Positions 30,746-34,654 of a stretch of DNA of 34,654 bases are shown piece by piece; the first letter of the stretch is position 1; each line of letters opens with the position of its first letter. The position numbers were made by a program, and so were the translations under genes. Origin of the DNA: JAIRTY01 sp050257395 (GTDB taxonomy: Bacteria; Actinomycetota; Actinomycetes; Streptosporangiales; Streptosporangiaceae); contig JBLMWU010000338.1 in assembly GCA_050257395.1 (NCBI GenBank), positions 1 through 34,654 on the forward strand, read 5' to 3'. Under the pieces are notes generated by a model that saw nothing but the letters and a program-made list of their open reading frames with translations, did not search any database and was not told where the DNA came from.

Positions 30746-32617
30746 GTGACGACCAGCCAGGTGCTGCAGCAGCGTGCCGAGCTCGAGCACGAGATCAGCG
30801 GCAAGATCCTCTGCGACTACCTGAGCTCAGCGGTCGACCAGTGGGGCGGGCAGCCCGCCCTGTCCGACCGCGAGCCGCCCGCGCCGGGCGAGGCCCCGGC
30901 GGAGTGGCAGACGCTCACCTGGTCGCAGATGCGCGACGAGATCATGCGGCTGGCGGCCGGCTTCGCAGCGCTCGGGCTGCAGCCCGGCGAGCGGGTCGCG
31001 CTGATGCTGCCGAACCGGGCCGAGCACGTGCTGGCCGACCAGGCCGCGGTGCACGCCGGCGGCGTGCCGGTCACCTTGTACGCGACCCTGGCGCCGGACC
31101 AGATCGCGTACGTGGCGGGTGACTGCGACGCCAGGATCGCCGTTCTCGACAGTGCGAACGAGCTGGCGCGATGGGAGCCCATCCTGTCCCGGCTGCCCGG
31201 GCTCACGAAGATCATCGTGCGGGATGCGGCGGCCTGCCCGGCCGGGGACCTGTACGTGTCCTGGGCGGACTTCGCCGCGCTGGGCGCGGAGCGGCACGGC
31301 GCCGACCCCACCGTGGTGGCGGCCCGGGTGGCGGCGATCAAGCCGGAAGACCCGCTGACCCTGCTCTACACCTCCGGCACCACCGGCAACCCCAAGGGCG
31401 TGCTGCTGACCCACCGCAACGTGCTGTACGAGATGGCGGTGGGCAAGGCCACCGGCACCGTGCCGGACGGCGTGCGCTGGGTGTCCTACCTGCCGCTGGC
31501 CCACATCGCCGAGCGCATGTTCAGCATCTACCTGCCGCTGATCAGCGGCGGGCACGTGCACTTCTGCCACGACACCGCGCAGCTGGTGGGCGTGGTCGGG
31601 GCGGTGAAGCCGACCTCGTTCTTCGGCGTGCCGCGGGTGTGGGAGAAGATCCGGGCCGGCATCCAGGCGCTGATGGCCCTGGAGCAGGACCCGGCCAAGC
31701 GGGCCGCCACCGAGCAGGCCATGGAGGTCGGGCGGCGCTACATCGCCAGCCGCCAGTACGGCCAGCACACCCCGCCCGAGCTGGAAGCGGAGTTCCAGCG
31801 GGCCGAGCAGACGGTGCTGGCGCCGATCCGGTCCCTGCTCGGGCTCGGGGACGCCCAGGTGGTCTCCAGCGCGGCGGCGCCGCTGCCGCCCGACGTGGCC
31901 GACTTCTTCGCGGGCCTGGGCCTGATGATCCTCGACATCTACGGGATGACCGAGACGACCGGCGCGTTCACCTCGAACACGCCGCAGGCCTTCCGGCTGG
32001 GGACCGTGGGCCGGCCGATGGCCGGCATCGAGGTCAAGATCGCCGGCGACGGCGAGATCCTGGCCAGGGGGCCGCTGAACACGCCCGGCTATCTCAACCT
32101 GCCCGAGCAGACCGCGGGCCTGATCGACGAGGACGGCTGGCTGCACACCGGGGACATTGGCTCGCTGGACGAGGACGGCTTCCTGTCGGCCGTCGACCGC
32201 AAGAAGGAGCTGATCATCACCGCGGGCGGGGAGAACATCTCACCCGCGGCGGTGGAGAACCTGCTCGTCGCCCACCCGCTGATCGGCCAGGCACTGGCGT
32301 TCGGCGACCGGCGCCCCTACGTGGTGGCGCTGCTGACCCTGGACGGGGAGGTGGCGCCGGCCTGGGCGAAGTCCCACGGCATCGAGGCGGACTCGCTCGC
32401 CGAACTGGCCTCGCACCCGCAGGTGGTGGCCGAGGTCACCGAGGCGGTCGCGGCGGCCAACCAGCGGCTGGCCCGGGTGCAGCAGGTCAAGCGCTGGCGG
32501 CTGCTGCCGGTCGAGTGGGCCCCGGACAGCGGCGAGCTCACCCCCACCCTCAAGCTCAAGCGCCGGGTGGTGCACGCCAAGCACGCCGACGACATCGATT
32601 CCCTGTACGCGGGCTGA
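30746..32617 (+). CDS. Long-chain acyl-CoA synthetase (FadD15-like)
   Basis: 623-aa AMP-forming enzyme that activates fatty acids to acyl-CoA. P-loop-like motif YTSGTTGNPKG (208-218), PLAHIAERM, the adenine-binding IYGMTETTGAF, GWLHTGDIGSLDEDGF with the conserved Asp, DRKKELIITAGGENISP and a C-terminal TPTLKLKRRVV Lys region are all present. Length and the PLAHIAER/LISGG style match FadD15 of mycobacteria. GTG at 30746 is preferred over ATG at 30701 because GGAGG sits 6 nt upstream. tRNA-Sec starts 19 nt beyond its stop. Confidence 0.92.
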   Translation: MTTSQVLQQRAELEHEISGKILCDYLSSAVDQWGGQPALSDREPPAPGEAPAEWQTLTWSQMRDEIMRLAAGFAALGLQPGERVALMLPNRAEHVLADQAAVHAGGVPVTLYATLAPDQIAYVAGDCDARIAVLDSANELARWEPILSRLPGLTKIIVRDAAACPAGDLYVSWADFAALGAERHGADPTVVAARVAAIKPEDPLTLLYTSGTTGNPKGVLLTHRNVLYEMAVGKATGTVPDGVRWVSYLPLAHIAERMFSIYLPLISGGHVHFCHDTAQLVGVVGAVKPTSFFGVPRVWEKIRAGIQALMALEQDPAKRAATEQAMEVGRRYIASRQYGQHTPPELEAEFQRAEQTVLAPIRSLLGLGDAQVVSSAAAPLPPDVADFFAGLGLMILDIYGMTETTGAFTSNTPQAFRLGTVGRPMAGIEVKIAGDGEILARGPLNTPGYLNLPEQTAGLIDEDGWLHTGDIGSLDEDGFLSAVDRKKELIITAGGENISPAAVENLLVAHPLIGQALAFGDRRPYVVALLTLDGEVAPAWAKSHGIEADSLAELASHPQVVAEVTEAVAAANQRLARVQQVKRWRLLPVEWAPDSGELTPTLKLKRRVVHAKHADDIDSLYAG

Positions 32618-32623
32618 GCCCGA

Positions 32624-32629
32624 TATGGT
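32624..32629 (+). promoter_or_regulatory. Candidate -10 element of tRNA-Sec
   Basis: TATGGT ends 7 nt before the mature 5' end of the tRNA, so transcription could start exactly at G1. No convincing -35 is visible. The tRNA could instead be read through from the upstream synthetase gene. Confidence 0.4.
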
Positions 32630-32636
32630 CGTCAGC

Positions 32637-32729
32637 GGAGGCGTCTGGGTGCCTGGTGGCCCCCCCGGTCTTCAAAACCGGTGAGCGGCGCTCCGCGTCG
32701 CTGGCGGGTTCGATTCCCGTCCGCCTCCG
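32637..32729 (+). tRNA. selC: Selenocysteine tRNA, anticodon TCA
   Basis: 93 nt. Acceptor strand GGAGGCG (32637-32643) pairs with CGCCTCC (32722-32728), discriminator G32729. The anticodon stem is CCGGT/ACCGG with loop CTTCAAA and anticodon TCA at 32672-32674. A long variable arm (AGCGGCG with CGTCGCT, 7 bp including one G-T) and a T loop TTCGATT follow. The UCA anticodon with a long extra arm identifies tRNA-Sec, which reads UGA with SelB. CCA is not encoded. The apparent eighth acceptor pair is T-C, a mismatch. SelA and SelB genes are not in this window. Confidence 0.96.
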
Positions 32730-32765
32730 CTGAGCTGGCACAACGCATCCCCGGGCTTGACCAGG

Positions 32766-32796
32766 GGGCGCGTCTGGGAACAACCGGTCTGCGCCC
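32766..32796. terminator. Possible terminator between selC and gvpF
   Basis: GGGCGC (32766-32771) can pair with GCGCCC (32791-32796) across a 19-nt loop, in the short gap between convergent selC and gvpF. The stem is short and there is no T-run. Confidence 0.35.
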
Positions 32797-32807
32797 GTGG
32801 CCGTGTC

Positions 32808-33602
32808 TCAGGTCGCGGATGCGAGGGGCGGGATGAAGTCGTAGGGGGCCAGCGGGCCGAGGAGGCGCAGGTCGATGCGTCCTTCCCAGTCCCGGGCCAG
32901 GCCGGCCACGGCCTGTTCCAGTTCAGCCTGGTGGGCAGTGTCCACCAGCAGGGCTATGTGCACGGCGTCACGTTCGTGGGCCGGCTCCCGCAGCACACTG
33001 GCCACGCAGAACGCGGCTACGGCATCCCCGAGGACCGCGGTGTCGGCCTGCCGTTTGACGGTGATCGCCTGGTTGATGATCTCCCCGAGCTGGATGCGGG
33101 CATCCCGGGTGAGGTACTCATCCCTGCCCCGGATCTGCTGGCGGAGACGGTCTGCCTGGGGTATCTCCGACAGCACTTCAGCGAGCACCACGTGCTCGGC
33201 ATAGCGGCCCTTCACCAGGTATTCGGCTCTGCCCTCCAGCGCTGTGAGCGCGGCGGCGAACTGCTCGTGATGGGCCGCCAGGAGTTCTTCGGTCACCGCC
33301 TCCTGGCTGGTCATGACGGCGCCGAAACGCAGCGGCAGGACAGGCATCTGCGCCGCGGTCGCATCCAGGATCTGCGCGTGCGTCCGCAGGTCCTCCGGGG
33401 CACCCAGCGGCCCGGACAGAGGCACCTCGCTGACCATCGCGGCGACGTCGCCGTGCCGCACGAGGCCAACCGATCCGGGCGGGTCTCCCACGCCCGGGGT
33501 ATCGGCGGCCAGTTCCACGTCGCCTGGCACGATGCCATAGACGTACCAGCCGGTCTTCTCCTGCTGGCCGGGGGCTTGCCCGGCGGGTGCCAGCGCCGCC
33601 AT
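32808..33602 (-). CDS. gvpF: Gas vesicle protein GvpF/GvpL family
   Basis: 264 aa. GvpF/L proteins are accessory factors that bind GvpA and assist gas vesicle assembly. The start (TGWYVYGIVPGD) and the VLPLRFGAVMTSQEAVTEELL block are the family signature, with LVKGRYAEHVVLAE and a C-terminal DLRLLGPLAPYDF ending. GGAAGGA precedes the ATG, one nucleotide after the gvpA stop, so the genes are co-translated. The A-F order matches actinobacterial gvp clusters, but no gvpG, J, L, S or K follows here. Confidence 0.9.
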   Translation of the reverse strand: MAALAPAGQAPGQQEKTGWYVYGIVPGDVELAADTPGVGDPPGSVGLVRHGDVAAMVSEVPLSGPLGAPEDLRTHAQILDATAAQMPVLPLRFGAVMTSQEAVTEELLAAHHEQFAAALTALEGRAEYLVKGRYAEHVVLAEVLSEIPQADRLRQQIRGRDEYLTRDARIQLGEIINQAITVKRQADTAVLGDAVAAFCVASVLREPAHERDAVHIALLVDTAHQAELEQAVAGLARDWEGRIDLRLLGPLAPYDFIPPLASAT

Positions 33603-33603
33603 C

Positions 33604-33999
33604 TCAGCGTCCTTCCATTCCGTGCGTGCGCCGTGACCGGCTCTCCTGGTTCTCCGTGAACTCGCGCAGCACCTCCCCGGCGGCCTCCAGCGCGCCCTTC
33701 GCCGCACCCTTGGCCTTGCGCACAGTGCCGCTTTCCTGCCCGCCGCCGGCCAGGTCCGTCAGGCCTTTCTTGTCGTGGGAGATATCCAGCCGGTTGACCG
33801 CCTCGGCGAACCGCAGGTAGGTATCCACGCTGGCCACCACCACCCGCGCGTCGATGGTCACCAGCTCGATCCCGGCCAGCGACACCCGCACGTATGCGTC
33901 GATCACCAGGCCCTTGTCCAGGATCGTGTCGATGACATCAGCCAGGCTGCTGGCAGACGGACCGGCCGCCGCGCCCCCAGGCCGCATCGCAGTTGTCAC
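33604..33999 (-). CDS. gvpA: Gas vesicle structural protein GvpA-like
   Basis: 131 aa. The GvpA core (about 18-72) reads SLADVIDTILDKGLVIDAYV, then RVSLAGIELVTIDARVVVAS and VDTYLRFAEAV, the helix-strand-strand-helix unit that polymerises into the vesicle wall. A C-terminal extension of about 60 residues is Lys/Glu/Ala-rich (GTVRKAKGAAKGALEAAGEV) and resembles the long GvpA/J/S versions of Streptomyces. GTG at 33999 is chosen because AGGGGGGA lies just upstream; ATG at 33987 is an alternative. GvpJ or GvpS are other possible family labels. Confidence 0.85.
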   Translation of the reverse strand: MTTAMRPGGAAAGPSASSLADVIDTILDKGLVIDAYVRVSLAGIELVTIDARVVVASVDTYLRFAEAVNRLDISHDKKGLTDLAGGGQESGTVRKAKGAAKGALEAAGEVLREFTENQESRSRRTHGMEGR

Positions 34000-34325
34000 G
34001 AGTCCCCCCTCGCCCCGCATGCCCTGCCGGCACGCGCGCCCGGGCAAGCGTGCCCGGATCGTCGCCACCGGGACGCAGGGGAGGACGAAGATCCCGCGTG
34101 ACCGGGCTGATGAGAGGCCTACCCCGCAACGGCTGAGCACCTAGCCGCTTGCCAGCTACTTCCAGTTCGCACCCATATGCCCAAGCGCCCCCGGGGTAAA
34201 CGGCGGACGCGGATCCACCACGGTCAACCGGGGAACGCCGGGGACCTTTGCCTGGACCCTTTGCCTCTATCCCGGCCCGTGTTGCCGTGGAGCGTGAGAC
34301 TCATCGGCCTGGGTGAGGAGGCGCG

Positions 34326-34649
34326 ATGCCTCGCTTGGCGTACCGGTGCCTGGCGGTGATCGTGTCCGGGGTGCTTGCCGGTGGCCTGCTTACCGGCTGC
34401 GGAGGCGGATCACCGGCACGGTCGGACCGCTGGCGTCCGGTGGCCTGCTGGCTCCACAACCACATGAAGCTGCGCCTCGCCGCCGCCACCTTGACCCGCA
34501 GCCATGTCACCGAGTTCCCCGGCCTGGCCCACATCCCCGAAGGCCCTTGTGTGGAGTCCGTGGAAGCACACTTCCTTCACCAGCCACTCCAGCGACCCGG
34601 CACCTCCTGCATCCAGCGGATGCCACCGATCCCCTGGAAAACCGGGTAA
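34326..34649 (+). CDS. Possible small lipoprotein
   Basis: 107 aa. GAGGAGG is ideally spaced before the ATG. The start MPRLAYRCLAVIVSGVLAGGLLTGCGGG is a textbook lipoprotein signal with lipobox. Codon bias is strong at first but weakens in the last third, so the 3' part may be frameshifted or the real protein may differ. No family recognised. The gap 34000-34325, between gvpA and this gene, probably carries both promoters, but I see no clear boxes. Confidence 0.45.
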   Translation: MPRLAYRCLAVIVSGVLAGGLLTGCGGGSPARSDRWRPVACWLHNHMKLRLAAATLTRSHVTEFPGLAHIPEGPCVESVEAHFLHQPLQRPGTSCIQRMPPIPWKTG

Positions 34650-34654
34650 GAAAT

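Noticed and set aside
34177..34359. 60-codon open frame between gvpA and the edge
   Set aside because: No ribosome site, poor codon bias, overlaps the better-supported lipoprotein start.
1..34654. CRISPR arrays, insertion sequences, rRNA genes or prophage
   Set aside because: No regularly spaced repeats, transposase or integrase motifs, or rRNA sequence seen on either strand.

Overview
The window is very GC-rich (about 70% or more) with strong G/C third-position codon bias. Its genes are typical of an actinomycete (Actinomycetota): a crotonase / ABC-F / small HTH block like mycobacterial Rv1472-Rv1473-Rv1473A, an acVLRF1-type peptidyl-tRNA hydrolase, lipoproteins, a GT87 mannosyltransferase and a gvpA-gvpF pair. 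Several genes begin directly 6-8 nt after a TANNNT hexamer, as in leaderless actinobacterial transcripts. I cannot name the genus.

Region 1 (1-9.7 kb) is a Calvin-cycle island. On + lie phosphoribulokinase, a NarL-type response regulator and a GAF histidine kinase. They converge on a minus-strand cbbL-cbbS-cbbX operon encoding red-type form I RuBisCO and its AAA+ activase. Upstream of cbbL are an MFS exporter and a divergent MarR regulator that share one long palindromic operator. Next comes a CbbR-like LysR gene overlapping an RraA/HMG-aldolase-family gene.

Region 2 (9.7-18.3 kb) holds translation and housekeeping genes: acVLRF1, an ABC-F ATPase preceded by a five-codon leader ORF, a 73-aa HTH protein, a crotonase that appears to start at CTG, a FolD paralogue lacking the cyclohydrolase lysine, an internally deleted methyltransferase, an MBL hydrolase, an ABC exporter and a tail-anchored micro-protein.

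Region 3 (18.3-27.1 kb) has an operon-like set of a GH15 trehalase-like hydrolase, a sulfotransferase and an atypical SDR, then two lipoprotein genes, a NitT/TauT-type ABC importer closed by a strong hairpin, and a small membrane protein.

Region 4 (27.1-34.65 kb) carries fdhD, a GT87 mannosyltransferase, selD, a FadD15-like acyl-CoA synthetase, selenocysteine tRNA (selC), gvpF and gvpA, and a weak lipoprotein ORF at the edge. fdhD, selD and selC together imply a selenocysteine formate dehydrogenase elsewhere in the genome. With RuBisCO this suggests a facultative autotroph that can take electrons from formate; that is inference. I did not find one clearly new multi-gene system. The best leads are the ABC-F leader ORF beside a ribosome-rescue hydrolase, the coupled GH15-sulfotransferase pair, the lysine-less FolD, the CTG-start crotonase and the orphan gvpA-gvpF pair.
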